A stretch of DNA of 64,000 nt from Sarcomyxa edulis (Eukaryota > Basidiomycota > Agaricomycetes > Agaricales > Mycenaceae): NCBI GenBank assembly GCA_009761415.1, contig QUOL01000002.1, positions 2,666,001 through 2,730,000 on the forward strand, given 5' to 3'. The translations under genes were made by a program, and so were the position numbers. The notes under the pieces are model-generated. The model was not told where the DNA came from. It searched no databases and saw only the letters and a list, made by a program, of their open reading frames with translations. The first letter of the stretch is position 1. Each line of letters starts with the position of its first letter. This document shows, one piece after another, positions 1 to 10,901 of the stretch.

Positions 1-1609
1 CTCTATAGACGTTGCCACAGGCCCTGACGGATCCTTCCAAACGCGTTTCAAAGTCAAATGGGAAGATATGTGCCAGCATCCTGGTGCTCTTCATATTGCT
101 TTTGGCGACCCCGTACAGGAACACGAATTGATGGTAGTCGCAGAGCTACTTCCTCCGCCACCGTCTCCTTCCACCGCATCGTCGAGATCGTCAAAGTCTA
201 GTTCGTCGTCTGCTGCAAGCTCTCAAACAGATTTATCTCGCCCTTCTCCGAATTCAAATTTCGATTCTTCCAAGACATTCACCTACCCCCTTGGTACCTC
301 GATTCCATCACCGCCCTCCCCGCCCGTCGTCGTTTCTCCTCCTACCGTCATACGCATTCCCATCACCCACTCCCCGATCCGCGTCATCTCAGATATAGAT
401 GATACCATCAAGCTCTCTAATATTCTCAGCGGTGCCCGAATCGTATTCAACAACGTGTTTGTCAAGGATTTGAAAGATAGCGTTATTCCTGGCATGGGAC
501 AGTGGTATACCGAAATGTGGAAAAAAGGTGTTAGGTTTCACTACGTCGTAAGTACTATCTCTGTTGTTCCTCCAGAGTCTAAACAAGGAGCTAACCTAAT
601 AATCAGTCGAATGGGCCGTTCGAGTTGTTACCGGTGGTGAACGAATTCTTCAATCTCGCGCATCTCCCACCAGGTAAGCATGATCATTCTAGTTGCATTT
701 CCCGATCATTGAATTCGCGATGTCTTTTCTACTGCAGGCTCTATCAAACTGAAATCGTACAGCGGGCGCTCCCTCTTCAATGGGCTTCTAACAGCTCCTG
801 CCACACGTAAACGAGCAGGTATCCAAGACATTCTAGACGCCTTCCCCGAATCACGGTTCATGCTCATTGGAGACAGTGGTGAACAGGATCTCGAACTATA
901 CGCAGAGTGAGTATCTCTCTTGTGTATCCTTTCGAGCGTCGATCACTTGCTGACTGTGCTATGTATATCCAGATTTGCTCGAGAGAGACCAGATCAGATT
1001 CTGGCTGTATTTATTCGCGACGTAGGTGATCCCAGCTCTGGACAACAAGATCTCGTTGACCCCACTGGCTGGAATGCTATCGGCGCTGCAGGGACGGGAC
1101 TTCCCTACAATGTCGTGACACCCGGTAGCGGTACCCCTAACAACCAGATTCCAACTCCTCGCCGCTCGTTCTCCAACCTCGTACTCAACAGACCTCCCAA
1201 GACTGGACGTACTCCACCGGCTCTAGATGTCACTATCCCAGAAAACAGTTATTTCACTTCGTCACCTCTGAGTGCAGAACCCCAACCGATGGCGATGGAA
1301 GAGGCTGAGGATCTCATCAAGACGCCACGACCGACACCTCAGTTCAATAATCCGTTTACCGGGAGATCCATTCCTTCGAGCACGTCGAATACGAGGACTT
1401 CCTCGCTGCTTTCTGGAACGTCGACGACGACGAGTTCGGCGTTTGCACAAAGGTTGTCAGATGCAGATAGGAAACGGCTGGATTTGCAAACGAGGGTGTA
1501 TAGAGCAAGGACACAGATGCCTGGGCATATACCGTTGAGGGTCTTTAGAGACCCTGGCGAGTGTGTGGAGGCGAGAGGGATTTTAGAGGGGCAGTCTAGG
1601 AAGGTCTGA
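1..1609 (+). CDS. APP1: APP1-type phosphatidate phosphatase (3' part)
   Basis: The 5' end lies outside the window; the reading frame is already open at base 2. Exons read as 2-547, 607-673, 738-906 and 973-1609 (473 codons including the stop). The centre matches the APP1 catalytic domain (DUF2183): SDIDDT carries the HAD-like DxDxT catalytic motif, followed by PGMGQWY, an SNGPFELLP stretch after the first intron, KLKSYSGRSLFNGLL and LIGDSGEQDLELYAE. In yeast App1 is a Mg-dependent phosphatidate phosphatase making diacylglycerol at actin patches, linking lipid turnover to endocytosis. A Ser-rich linker (about residues 45-90 of the visible part) precedes the domain, and the tail is Ser/Thr/Pro-rich and probably disordered. 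The frame stays open across three short introns. The family call is firm; the N-terminus is missing. Confidence 0.9.
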
Positions 1610-1776
1610 TTCCGATCCTTTCATCTGCATGCACTTAAAATATATGGATAATTTATGTAAAGGGTTGTATCTGGATGGAAATGTATTTGTACTGTGGAGA
1701 CTAGTGTGAAGTTTCACAGAAGACGAAACTGATATGTACTACAACAGATACGGCATAGACCAGATATACTGCTAGA

Positions 1777-3165
1777 TCAAGGGTAAGCAGGGGATTGAGG
1801 AAGAACGGGCATGACCCATTTTATGCCTCCAGATATTTGTATACGCATACCCAGAGGGGTAAGCGACTCCAGTCCAATAGCATCTTGTACAAGTTTTACG
1901 TTCTCATCGCGACATGATATCGAAATGTCAACTAAACTGGGAAACACCCCCGATCGCACGAGGGAGAGGATTTCATAAATCCCGTCAAGACAATTGTTGG
2001 TCGGTTCGATGATGTTAAGATGGGTCAAGGTTGTTTGGGGATGAAGGGGAGCAACTATAGGGGTTTCCCTGAAATCGTGGTGCATGAGAACCTTGAGATG
2101 AGTTAGATGAGGAAATGCGTCGAATAACTGGGCAAAATCAATGGAGTTGAGGTCCGAGCCCCAAGTGAAACGTGTGAGGGATGTGGAGAACGTCGAGGAC
2201 ACAAGCGCAAATCCTGAGTAGAATGAATACTGTGGTCCACTGGGACAAAGGATATTGTAGGCGCCCAAAAATCGGACACTGGGGAGGCGAAAGTGAGAGA
2301 GTAGACGGGGGAAATGATCAATATGCAGGGTGTGTAGGGACGGGAGCGTGTAGGGACGTGTTCCATCATGAGGCGGCCAAGCCGCAATCTCTCGATAGTG
2401 CTGGAGCATAGAGATTGCATCTGCATCCATATACTGAATAGAGGGAATACGACCATCACGTCGAAAGTCGATGGCGAGATAATGAGTCGGCTTCTCATCT
2501 CCATCGAAAGTCTGGAAATCGGGGTGAAATGGTTCCACCAAGGTGATTCGGCAAGCCTCTAGGTTTCGGAAGTATCGCATGAACAACTCCAAGCGATCTT
2601 CACGCATCCAAATACCGGACATCTCGATGCGGCGAAGCGAAGATGCCCAAGACATAGCCATGACTTTCCAGAGTACAACGGACGGAACGAGAGGGCTATC
2701 GTAACCGGGGGCTGTCTGCTGCCGTGTCATCTCGGTCACGTACCAACCATGAAAATTAAATACGCTGACGTTGGGACATAATGGTATGAGCCCCCAAAGA
2801 ATGTCACTCCCATCCCAGTCTTCTCCACGGTAATCATGACCGCGCTGACCGAGATGTATGTCCAAGCGTCGACACCATCTGCCAAGTGACTCGCCATCAC
2901 GATTCGTGCTCAGAAGTCTGACAAGGCTAGGAATGTGCTTGAAGCGATGAAACGTGATTATTTCGTAGAGAAATTCCTTAGTTATGTCGTAGAATGATTT
3001 GGACACGAGACAGAGCAAGCGCTTTACGTTCATAGAGTCTGATATAGCGGCAAAGATCGATTTTCGATCTTCGCAGATGATGAACTCGTATGAGGTGTCC
3101 AGTGCTCCAGGAACGCATGTTGCGCTACGAATAATGAGGCGATAGATTTCTGTAGGAAATGGCAT
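1777..3165 (-). CDS. F-box-like / leucine-rich-repeat-like protein, paralogue 1
   Basis: Single-exon gene of 462 aa. The N-terminus (FPTEIYRLII, then LCLVSKSFYDITKEFLYEII about 50 residues later) has the layout of a divergent F-box: a Pro-Glu helix, then a Leu-Val-Ser-Lys helix. The rest consists of Leu-rich stretches such as LPSLHTLHIDHFPRLLSHF and FPHLTHLKVLM that suggest irregular LRR-like folding. Proteins of this kind are numerous in agaricomycetes and are presumed SCF ubiquitin-ligase substrate receptors; no substrate can be named. It is clearly paralogous to the gene at 5379-6752 along its whole length (shared GALDTSY, WCRRLDI, SWASSLRR, MSGIWMR, SLTRFTWGS and QISGG motifs). Both start near an LPPE/FPTE motif, which supports the chosen start. 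Confidence 0.78.
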   Translation of the reverse strand: MPFPTEIYRLIIRSATCVPGALDTSYEFIICEDRKSIFAAISDSMNVKRLLCLVSKSFYDITKEFLYEIITFHRFKHIPSLVRLLSTNRDGESLGRWCRRLDIHLGQRGHDYRGEDWDGSDILWGLIPLCPNVSVFNFHGWYVTEMTRQQTAPGYDSPLVPSVVLWKVMAMSWASSLRRIEMSGIWMREDRLELFMRYFRNLEACRITLVEPFHPDFQTFDGDEKPTHYLAIDFRRDGRIPSIQYMDADAISMLQHYREIAAWPPHDGTRPYTLPSLHTLHIDHFPRLLSHFRLPSVRFLGAYNILCPSGPQYSFYSGFALVSSTFSTSLTRFTWGSDLNSIDFAQLFDAFPHLTHLKVLMHHDFRETPIVAPLHPQTTLTHLNIIEPTNNCLDGIYEILSLVRSGVFPSLVDISISCRDENVKLVQDAIGLESLTPLGMRIQISGGIKWVMPVLPQSPAYP

Positions 3166-4078
3166 GGATAGACGATTGGAAAAAACTTTGAGGAGGCTAA
3201 GTAGTTGTTAATAGATTCTCAGGTACGACGTCAGTGCGTTCGTAGAATTGGTTGGAATGCTTACCTTCAAGGTTCTGGTAGCCCAAGGATTAGAGAGGAA
3301 TCCAGCGGTTCAGCGGTAGATGGTGGTATGGTGGCACTTAAGTTCAAACCATAAGCTGAATCTACTATTCCAAGCTTAAGAGTCGGAGGCCAATCGGAGG
3401 CTGGACCGAAAGTCGGATCATCGTCACATTTTTTTTCTGTCACGGTCACGGCAACTTGAAGTTCATTCAACCAACTCCTTTAAGTTTAACGTGCCTCAAC
3501 GACGTGGGGACGAACGTTCCAGTCGATTGTGGCGCTCTTGTTGCGCTATACCTCCGAGGTCTCCTCCACCAAACTATATACGCTTCATAGGCTGCTCTAG
3601 GCTGCTCTGTACCCGTTCTTTTTCGGTACGGCGAGTAGGTCTCGCCGAAGTCGTATTCTAGCTACAAGGAGGTATGCTGATCAATCCGAGTCATAGTGCC
3701 TACTAGCTCATCTAACGACCTTGATGTTCTTACCTATTGCATGGGAGAGCACCAAAAACCCGCATAACAAGCGATCGCGGCAGCAAGCATAGATATCATC
3801 AGCTATCTCGGCAGAGGGCCCACAGGGCAGAACTCGACCCATGGAGTGAGTGCACTCATTATTCCTTACCCTGACCCCTTTCTTCAGAGTGTCTTCTAGC
3901 TGATTTCTTCTTTGAACACATGATAATGCCGCGTTTTTTCCTAGTCTCTTGGGCGTTCTGGTCTATTATCTCTCGCATTCATACATATAAATTTGGCTGT
4001 GGACAGTTGCCTGAAAAATGAGATCCTAGTCTCTCCATCCTCCCAGCATCTCATATACGCTTCGCACTATTTTCTCAG
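3166..4078. other. Intergenic region between F-box paralogue 1 and the HEXXH gene
   Basis: This 0.9-kb stretch separates two divergent genes and should hold both promoters. Small open frames (for example 3267-3470 on the minus strand) lack family signals and conserved splice context. A short direct repeat of TAGGCTGCTC occurs near 3589-3610. I see no RNA gene. Confidence 0.5.
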
Positions 4079-5116
4079 ATGAGCTACGTACCTCAGGCTC
4101 CACAAATGCTGTCTGTTCTACCTCCGCCATCCAGTCTCCTTTATGGAAACCACCGAGCCGTTGGAATGTCTCCGTCATTCAAGACTATCCCATACTGGCA
4201 GATGGCACCGCCAGATGGTGACCAGACAGTCAAATTCGTTCAAGCACAGCCTCCGACTATTCCTGCCCCACGTCTCGCTATGATACATGACACTGTCAGA
4301 TGGAAGATTGCCAACGATCCGTACTGCGGCGCAGCATTTTACAAGATCGCAGAAAGGTCTTCCAACCCCCAGCAGACTTGGGAGCGTATCCAGCGACGTA
4401 TCATCCAGACACCCCCGTACCTGATTGCCTTTAGGCCAACAACATCGAGCAACTCGATTGTAGCCTTGATGTACAGAGCCCAATTTCCTGACAACATCTT
4501 CGTCAACAAACGTTACATCAAAGCCTTCGAAGATGCCAGTAAGTCTTCCTGATTGCAATTAATCGCTTATCACTGGTTGGTTGACAAACATATGCAGCAC
4601 GATCTGAGCATTACCAGTGCTTAGCGTTCATTTTGTTCTCCTCCATTATGCACGAGCTGGGGCATTGGGCCCATGCAGAAGCCGCACCTGGAAGAAGGTC
4701 CGGTGAAAGCATGCGGTTCTCCAATTTTTGGAATGTAGTGTCTACTGAAGATGCTTATCTTCCGGGAGAGTCTGGCTACTTCATAGAGGGCATGCTTTTT
4801 GGTGGCGCCATCGGTTTTGGTGGCGCTGTATCTCACTCGACCTACGAACTTTCCTCCGGAGATTTCCCCCTGGATCGCATTTCTGTCCTCGCTCTCTCAG
4901 AAATTCGAGGCGTACAAGAATGTTTTTTCATTGGTAAAGACATTTTGTCCTGTTATGATATTTCTCTCGTGCTTACATTTGCTGTTCATTTTAGAATTAG
5001 AGGCCGCCGAGAGGTTGATGGGCCTCGGCCCCATGTATCCCTTGAGATCGTCTGAGAAGAACAGATATCTGAGACTTTCCAATGGCCAATGGTGCTCTAG
5101 CAATCTTGTTGGCTGA
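4079..5116 (+). CDS. Putative HEXXH zinc metallopeptidase-like protein
   Basis: Exons 4079-4538, 4598-4933 and 4995-5116 give 305 aa; both introns fit GT-AG and keep frame. The striking signal is HELGHWAH in exon 2 (about residue 171), a HEXXH zinc-binding and catalytic motif. It follows a hydrophobic run (CLAFILFSSIM), as in the active-site helix of zincins. About 40 residues later GESGYFIEGMLFGG offers a Glu that could be a gluzincin-type third ligand; that assignment is inference. No signal peptide is visible: the N-terminus is Pro-rich (SYVPQAPQM). I do not recognise a named peptidase family. It lies between two F-box paralogues and is transcribed opposite to both. A metal-dependent hydrolase is the best guess, with no substrate known. 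Confidence 0.7.
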
Positions 5117-5378
5117 TATATTAGGCTGGGTCTTGTGAACTCCCTATATTCACGACCGTTCATGTTTCCTACAAATGTCTCGTTGATTTTCTGACGTGTA
5201 ATATGTCTTGATTACCATGCCATGTATCGTACGAATGTTCTTTTGACTTTCTATCGTGTGATAGCTAAGTGTTGTAGTAGCTTATGCCATCTGATCTGCT
5301 CCAACACAGAGAAATACGCAGTGCTACAGTGATTAGAAGTACTAGTATACGTGATGATTACATGCCAATAGGAATAGA

Positions 5379-6752
5379 TCAAGGGTATAAAGGCGAACGA
5401 GGAAGAACCTTGGAAATAGGTCGTGCTCCGCCAGATATCTGAACAGACACTCCCGCCTCACCAGTAAGCTGGAAATTGTCTCTGATAGCTTGTAGCTGTG
5501 CATCACGACACAAAATCAAGATACTCTCCAAATTGGGAAACAGGCCCGACTGTATGAAAGAGAGTATCGACGAGATTCCTTCGAAGTTCGTCGACATCTG
5601 GACGAGCTCAATATGTGTCACGGTCGGTTGCGGATGACGAGGCGCTCTCATAAGGAAGGGGTTGAACTCGCGTGGCATGAGTATCTTGAGATGTGTCAGG
5701 TATGGCAGCATGCCGAACAGTTTCCCAAAATCGACGGAGAATTCTGAACCCCACGTGAAGCGTGTGAGTGACGATGAAAATGTGGATGACATGTCGCGAA
5801 ATTCCGAGTACAAGCTTCCAGCTCGAACTCCAAGACCCAACAGGTCATAAGCACCCAAGAAGCGAGCATTGGGGAGATGGAAGTGAGATAGTAGATGAGG
5901 GAAATGATCCAAATGTAGAGTATGCAGTGAAGGTAGAGAGTATGGTATGTCCCGGTTATAAGCTGGCCAAGCTGCAGTAGATTGATAGCGGTGAAGCATA
6001 GCCAATGCATCTGGACTCATGAAGCGGATGGATGTAGGGATCCGGCTTTTGTGACCCCTAGCCAATAAAAAACTGGGTTTCTCGTCTTTGTCGAAAACCT
6101 GCACTTGTGGAAAGAAGGGCTCGATAGTGGTGATACGACAAGCCTGAAGGTGTTGAAAGTATCGAATGAATAACTCGAAGCGATCTGCGCGCATCCAGAT
6201 GCCGGACATATCGATGCGGCGAAGCGAAGATGCCCAACTCGTGGCCATGATTTTCCACAGCGCGACGGATGGGACGAGAGGAAAATCGTGTCCGTGCGCT
6301 ATTTGCCGTCGTATACTCTCGGTTGAGTACGAGCCGTGGAAGGAAAACACTGTGACGTTGGGACACGTAGGCATGAGCCCCCAGAGAATGGCACTTCCTT
6401 TCCAGTCCTCTCCTTGATAATCACACCCAAGTCGACCAAGATAGATGTCCAGACGTCGGCACCATATTCCGGGCGATATCCCGTTACGAAGGGTGCTGAG
6501 AGAGTTTGCCACACGAGGAATGTGATCGACTCTACGAAACATGATGATCTCGTAGAGATACTCCTCCGTCAAGTCGTAGAATAGTTTGGATACGAGACAG
6601 AGAGAGCGTTTCACGTCCATGGAGTCAGCTATACACTCCAAAACGGCTTCTCCATCTTCATGAAGAATGGTATCATATGAGGTGTCGAGGGCTCCAGGGA
6701 CATATGTTGCATGACAAATGATGAGACGGTGAAGCTCGGGGGGAAGTTGCAT
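5379..6752 (-). CDS. F-box-like / leucine-rich-repeat-like protein, paralogue 2
   Basis: Single-exon gene of 457 aa. It starts with LPPELHRLII, a better F-box consensus than its sister at 1777-3165, and continues with LCLVSKLFYDLTEEYLYEII. The order of motifs (GALDTSY, WCRRLDIYLG, SWASSLRRIDMSGIWMR, SLPSLHTLHLDHFPHLLSHF, SLTRFTWGS, QISGG, final LYP) matches paralogue 1 throughout, so the two arose by duplication and have since diverged considerably. Both keep a complete frame, which argues that both are functional. Likely role: substrate-recognition subunit of an SCF-type ubiquitin ligase, inferred from the F-box alone. Confidence 0.78.
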   Translation of the reverse strand: MQLPPELHRLIICHATYVPGALDTSYDTILHEDGEAVLECIADSMDVKRSLCLVSKLFYDLTEEYLYEIIMFRRVDHIPRVANSLSTLRNGISPGIWCRRLDIYLGRLGCDYQGEDWKGSAILWGLMPTCPNVTVFSFHGSYSTESIRRQIAHGHDFPLVPSVALWKIMATSWASSLRRIDMSGIWMRADRFELFIRYFQHLQACRITTIEPFFPQVQVFDKDEKPSFLLARGHKSRIPTSIRFMSPDALAMLHRYQSTAAWPAYNRDIPYSLPSLHTLHLDHFPHLLSHFHLPNARFLGAYDLLGLGVRAGSLYSEFRDMSSTFSSSLTRFTWGSEFSVDFGKLFGMLPYLTHLKILMPREFNPFLMRAPRHPQPTVTHIELVQMSTNFEGISSILSFIQSGLFPNLESILILCRDAQLQAIRDNFQLTGEAGVSVQISGGARPISKVLPRSPLYP

Positions 6753-7274
6753 CGAGGCTGTGGGCAGCGCGTCAGGTATTAAGAATGACTATGCCAGCAC
6801 GGATTGATAGTAGATATAACAAGTGAGTTGTGAGTTGGGTATCGCAGTGACTTTGAGATGTCGTGGCGATAAGTAGTCGCCAAAATTTCAGAAAACCCGA
6901 AGGCAGTGACAGGCAGTGACTCGGAGGAAGCTGGGCCAAGGCTAACGCGACCTGTCACGGGTCATGTGACTTAAGCTCTTGGACGCGCCGTCGCGCCCAG
7001 ACGTGCCAATCACAAGCTTTCTTGGTACACATTCTCCAGAATCATCTTCACAAAGCTCAAAAACTTTCTTGTCTCACGATTGTGAACCGACACAAGAACT
7101 AAAAACTGTTTTTTTCCATCTGCAATCATTATCAAGTGTTGTCTGTTCGTGCTAGTGCATCTAGATACATTGATACAAGTCCATACATATGTACCGTGCT
7201 TTAGTCCGAGCCCGAGCCCTGTTTGTTATATGCATCCATACCCGACGTTGAATCAGAACAGAGCTACTCTGTGT
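6753..7274. other. Intergenic region upstream of F-box paralogue 2
   Basis: A 0.5-kb spacer holding the promoter of the minus-strand F-box gene and the 3' flank of the thaumatin-like gene. No coding or RNA feature seen. Confidence 0.45.
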
Positions 7275-8028
7275 TCAGCAGAACCGGATGGTGAAAGGTA
7301 AGGTAGTAGGACACGCAGAAGTATCTCCACATCCATTCCCGTCGCCTGCTGCATCGGTACATGAGACGGGTCCCACGGTACCTGTGTGCGGGGAAATTAG
7401 TATGCAATATCTCAGTATTTGAAGCGTCATGAAGAAGAGATAATAAAGAAGGTTGGATCTTAATAACAAGAACGACGTACAGCCCTCAGGAATAATTGTA
7501 ATCGGGATATTGAACCCATCTTGGACACTCGGGTTGAAGAAATCGAGATTATCGAAGCTGCACATACAACAAAAACACATCAATCAGTTTCACTCGTCCT
7601 CACTTCCCTCAATATCTATAGCACATCATCACTCACCCATCCAGAGTAAACTGCGCCAAAGTCGGGCCAGCAGCCGCTGGTCCTGTGCAATTGACACCAC
7701 CAGGACAAGTCCCAGTAGTGCATACCCCCGTACTGCTGCAGCCCGTACGACCCCATATCCTCCCGCTATACGTCGGGCTCAGAGAGAGAGTGGCAGCATG
7801 TCCGGGAGCTAGTGAGAAACCGCCGATGCCACCTTGGGCGGGGGGGAAGAAGGCAGGGTCGATGGTGATGGTGCAGTTGTTCCCTACAACAATGGTTGTG
7901 CTGTGGATGGGGTGGTGAGTTAGTACAATGGTCAGTTGGATGAGGATGAGACACGGGGAAACTTACTCGGCAGAGACCAAGGATAGAGTCGCTAGTATGG
8001 CGACGAGGTATGTTTTGGAGTTGAGCAT
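7275..8028 (-). CDS. Small secreted thaumatin-like protein A
   Basis: Four exons on the minus strand (8028-7967, 7900-7637, 7557-7481, 7381-7275) give 169 aa. The first exon encodes a signal peptide (hydrophobic core LVAILATLSLVSA). The mature part has thaumatin family marks: GRIWGRTGCS, then CTTGTCPGGVNCTG, TLAQFTLDGFDNLDFFNPSVQDGFN and a C-terminal CGDTSACP. Ten cysteines are present, as expected for the short thaumatin-like class with five disulfides rather than sixteen cysteines. Family members are extracellular, often glucan-binding, and in fungi are linked to cell-wall remodelling or antagonism; which applies here is unknown. A tandem sister at 8828-9599 has the same exon layout and similar upstream DNA. 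Confidence 0.9.
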
Positions 8029-8827
8029 AGTGTATTGAGGAGAAGTGATTTGAGAGGTGGGCGGAGGTCGATTGATGTGTCTTCTACATTCCACACAATG
8101 CAGACTCTTAAGCAAGTCGCGCACTGTGTACACATGACTCGAACGGCAAAAGATGGCCTCTGAATGATGCTTCGAAGGACTTTGATGATGAGCGTCTAGA
8201 CGTCTAGGCTTCGATATTGACGATATCATTACGGTCTTGACTTGTCCAGAGTGAGAAAGCGATGGGTCTGGGGTGAGTTATGAGAGCCGTGGGCAACGGT
8301 TGTCGGATGATGAAACATGCGATAGTAGCTTTCAGTGGCCCATACTGCTGTTCAATGATACTGAGCCCACAGATTCACCGAGTGACCGTCGGCGCAATTT
8401 GAGGGTGTTCACACAGACTCGATGTAGTGCCAGTGACAGCCGAAGGCTTGTGGTCTTTGAGAGGAAAAGCCACACGGATTACCATTGCTCCTAGTAAATG
8501 CTCGTCAAGAATAACGGAGTTTGTTTGGGACACGCTGTGATACCAAACAACCGCCAACGATATCTGCGCAAATGCCAAGCATGCAAGATTCAAATACAAA
8601 TTCCCCAGATTCCAGAATTACATCCGTAACACCTATGACAAGAAACTACGTACGCCGCTGAACAAGGAAAGGAGGCATTATTCTTCGATCGTGAGTGTCC
8701 GTACGTCTTTCTGCTAGTACGAGTCCGAAACTTGATGTGTCATGTCCGTGTTCGAGTCCTTGTCCTTTCTACGAACCGTTATTTTCTTTCGTCGATATCA
8801 GAAGCGCCCTATTCCCCTTCAGCTTCT
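8029..8827. promoter_or_regulatory. Spacer with upstream region of thaumatin-like gene A
   Basis: On the minus strand, the block at about 8085-8262 is nearly the same as the DNA upstream of gene B (about 9655-9825). Shared pieces include ACATGACTCGAACGGCAAAA, a GATGCTTCGA segment and a GACGGTCTTG-like segment. Nearest the genes, both carry a CTTAAGAG/CTTAAAAG plus CTGC element that may be the core promoter. Shared promoters suggest co-regulation. No gene is seen in the rest of the spacer. Confidence 0.55.
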
Positions 8828-9599
8828 TCAGCAGAACTGGATGGTATAGGGGGTAGTAGTAGGACACGTGGAAGTGTCCCCGCATCCATTTCCATCGCCT
8901 GCTGCGTCGGTGCATGCGACAGGTGCTGTGGTACCTGATATGATGTGGGGTGTTAGTATTCAAAGCGTTGCAGGCAAGAGAGGAAGAGGCAAGAATCATG
9001 TGATAGTCGGGTAGGCAAACAGAGAATTGAGAACTAAATGACGTACAGCTACCCCCAGGGATAATCGTGATGGCGAGATTGAACCCATCTCCAACGGTCG
9101 GGTTGAAGAAGTCGAGACTCGCAAACCTTCGAAAAACAACTCAATCAGTATCACTCGTACATCGGGTTACTAGACCGTAGCCCAACACCACTTACCCATC
9201 CAAAGTAAACTGCGCCAAACTCGGCCCAGCAGCCGCAGGTCCTGTACAATTGACCCCACCAGGGCAACTCCCAGTCGTGCATACGCCAGTATCACTGCAC
9301 CCCGTACGACCCCAGATCCTCCCGCTGAACGTCGGGCTGAGGCTGACTGTGGATGTAAGCTTGGGGCCGAGAGAGAAACCGCCGATGCCGCCTTGTGCGG
9401 CGGGGAAGAAGGCGGGGTCGATGGTCGTGGTGCAGTTGTTAGAGATGGTTATGGTTGTGCTGTGGGGTAGTGAGGGGGAGGAGTCATTAATTATGAGGTC
9501 TGTGGTGAGGGGAGGGAGAAGGGGGACTTACTCGGCAGAGACCAGGGATAAAGTGGCTAGGCCTAGTACTGCGACGAGGGGGAGTTTGAAGCCGAACAT
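8828..9599 (-). CDS. Small secreted thaumatin-like protein B
   Basis: Four exons (9599-9532, 9459-9196, 9126-9047, 8934-8828) give 172 aa with intron positions matching sister gene A. The signal peptide core is LVAVLGLATLSLVSA. The mature part repeats the thaumatin signature (GRIWGRTGCS, PSLAQFTLDGFASLDFF, DGFN) and ten cysteines. The largest exon is exactly the same length (264 nt) in both copies. Differences cluster in exon 2 (LTSTVSLSPTFS against HAATLSLSPTYS) and in the segment before the last cysteines. Secreted and disulfide-rich; possible roles are wall beta-glucan binding or defence, by family analogy only. Confidence 0.9.
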
Positions 9600-10901
9600 T
9601 TTCTGATACCTATGCAAGGGGATTGAGAGGGAGGACGGATACCTCTCCCACCTCTTCCAACGCAGTCTTTTAAGCAAAGCGTATATACTTTGCACACATG
9701 ACTCGAACGGCAAAAGATAGCCTTTAAGTTGATGCTTCGAGGTTCGAAAGGACATTAATGTCCGTCTAGACTTCGATAGTATGCATTGACGAAAGCATGA
9801 CGGTCTTGGCTTGGCCGAAGTGAGAATTCGAACGTGATGGGAGGTCTGGTGAGTACTAGTATTGGACCGAGGTTGTTCGGAATATCATTATGGAATGGAA
9901 CGTGCGATGCGGTAGTGGTTTGCGGTAGCCCATAGCACTATTCGATGAAACTAAGAACCTATGACTGCACAGAGGCCCACAGCTTCGCCGAATCAAGGGT
10001 CAAGAATGCAAGAATGTGGAGCGAGGAATTTGAGAACCGACGAAATGACAAACGGGTATTTTGATTCTGATTTTGATGATGGGTGAACGGATGACGGTCC
10101 GAACTTGAAGGAAATTGGCAAAGGGCAATGGCGAGCCGCGATAGCAGGTGACCGCGACGCGATCGACTCGGGTATGAGGAGAACAGGTATCGCATTATCT
10201 GCGTAGAGGTACACGCACTTGATAGAATACAGAATGCAAGTACAGGATGTACCTCGATAGCTGGACGGGGTGTAGCCGTTGTGAGCGCTGATCAGTAAAG
10301 GCTCGGATAAGACACCTGATGCCCCAGCTCTGCAAGTCCTAAAGATGCGAATATCTCCCTGGATCACCGCACGAGAGTAGCTGGCGCCCATAGTCCTTGG
10401 ACGTGACGGAAGTAGGCTCATAAGAAGAGATAGCTGCTTGGCGCTATTATCCTAGATCCAGTTGGGAGTGAGCTCTCGTCTCACAAAGATCAGATGAAGA
10501 GCTGCAGTGAAGAGCCACCATCAATATCATTCTGTCTCTAGCCTGTATCACTTGGGGCTGTCAATACTTGAACGAGACAGTGCGATACACACCTACAGCA
10601 AAATTGATGGCATCCTGCAGATCTTTTTTGATATAGAAGTGTTCTGTAGTGAGGTCCATGTTACTCAACGGCGCATCATTCGAGGCTAGGCTAGTGATAG
10701 CATATCAGCCATGCAAGCGTTGGATTGACTGTGGTGGTTGTCGTCGTCCATGCGATGGTTGGCAGATGCGACTTTGAAGTGGATGCTTACAAATCAAGTA
10801 CCCTTTCCTTCAGCCTCTCAGTCGGCCAGACTCGCCAACTCGCATTTGCAATAACGACGCTATAAACTCTGTAAATTCACCTTGAGCTTGGCAATTCGTG
10901 G
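9600..10901. other. Intergenic region, no confident gene
   Basis: The first 230 bases carry the upstream block shared with thaumatin-like gene A. The rest (about 9.9-10.9 kb) has only modest open frames. The longest (9993-10421, minus, 142 aa) reads as low-information Ser/Pro-rich sequence with no family match I can name. Possibly a decayed gene. Confidence 0.4.

Noticed and set aside
9993..10421. 142-aa open frame on the minus strand
   Set aside because: No family match, no supporting exon, and base composition like the surrounding spacer.
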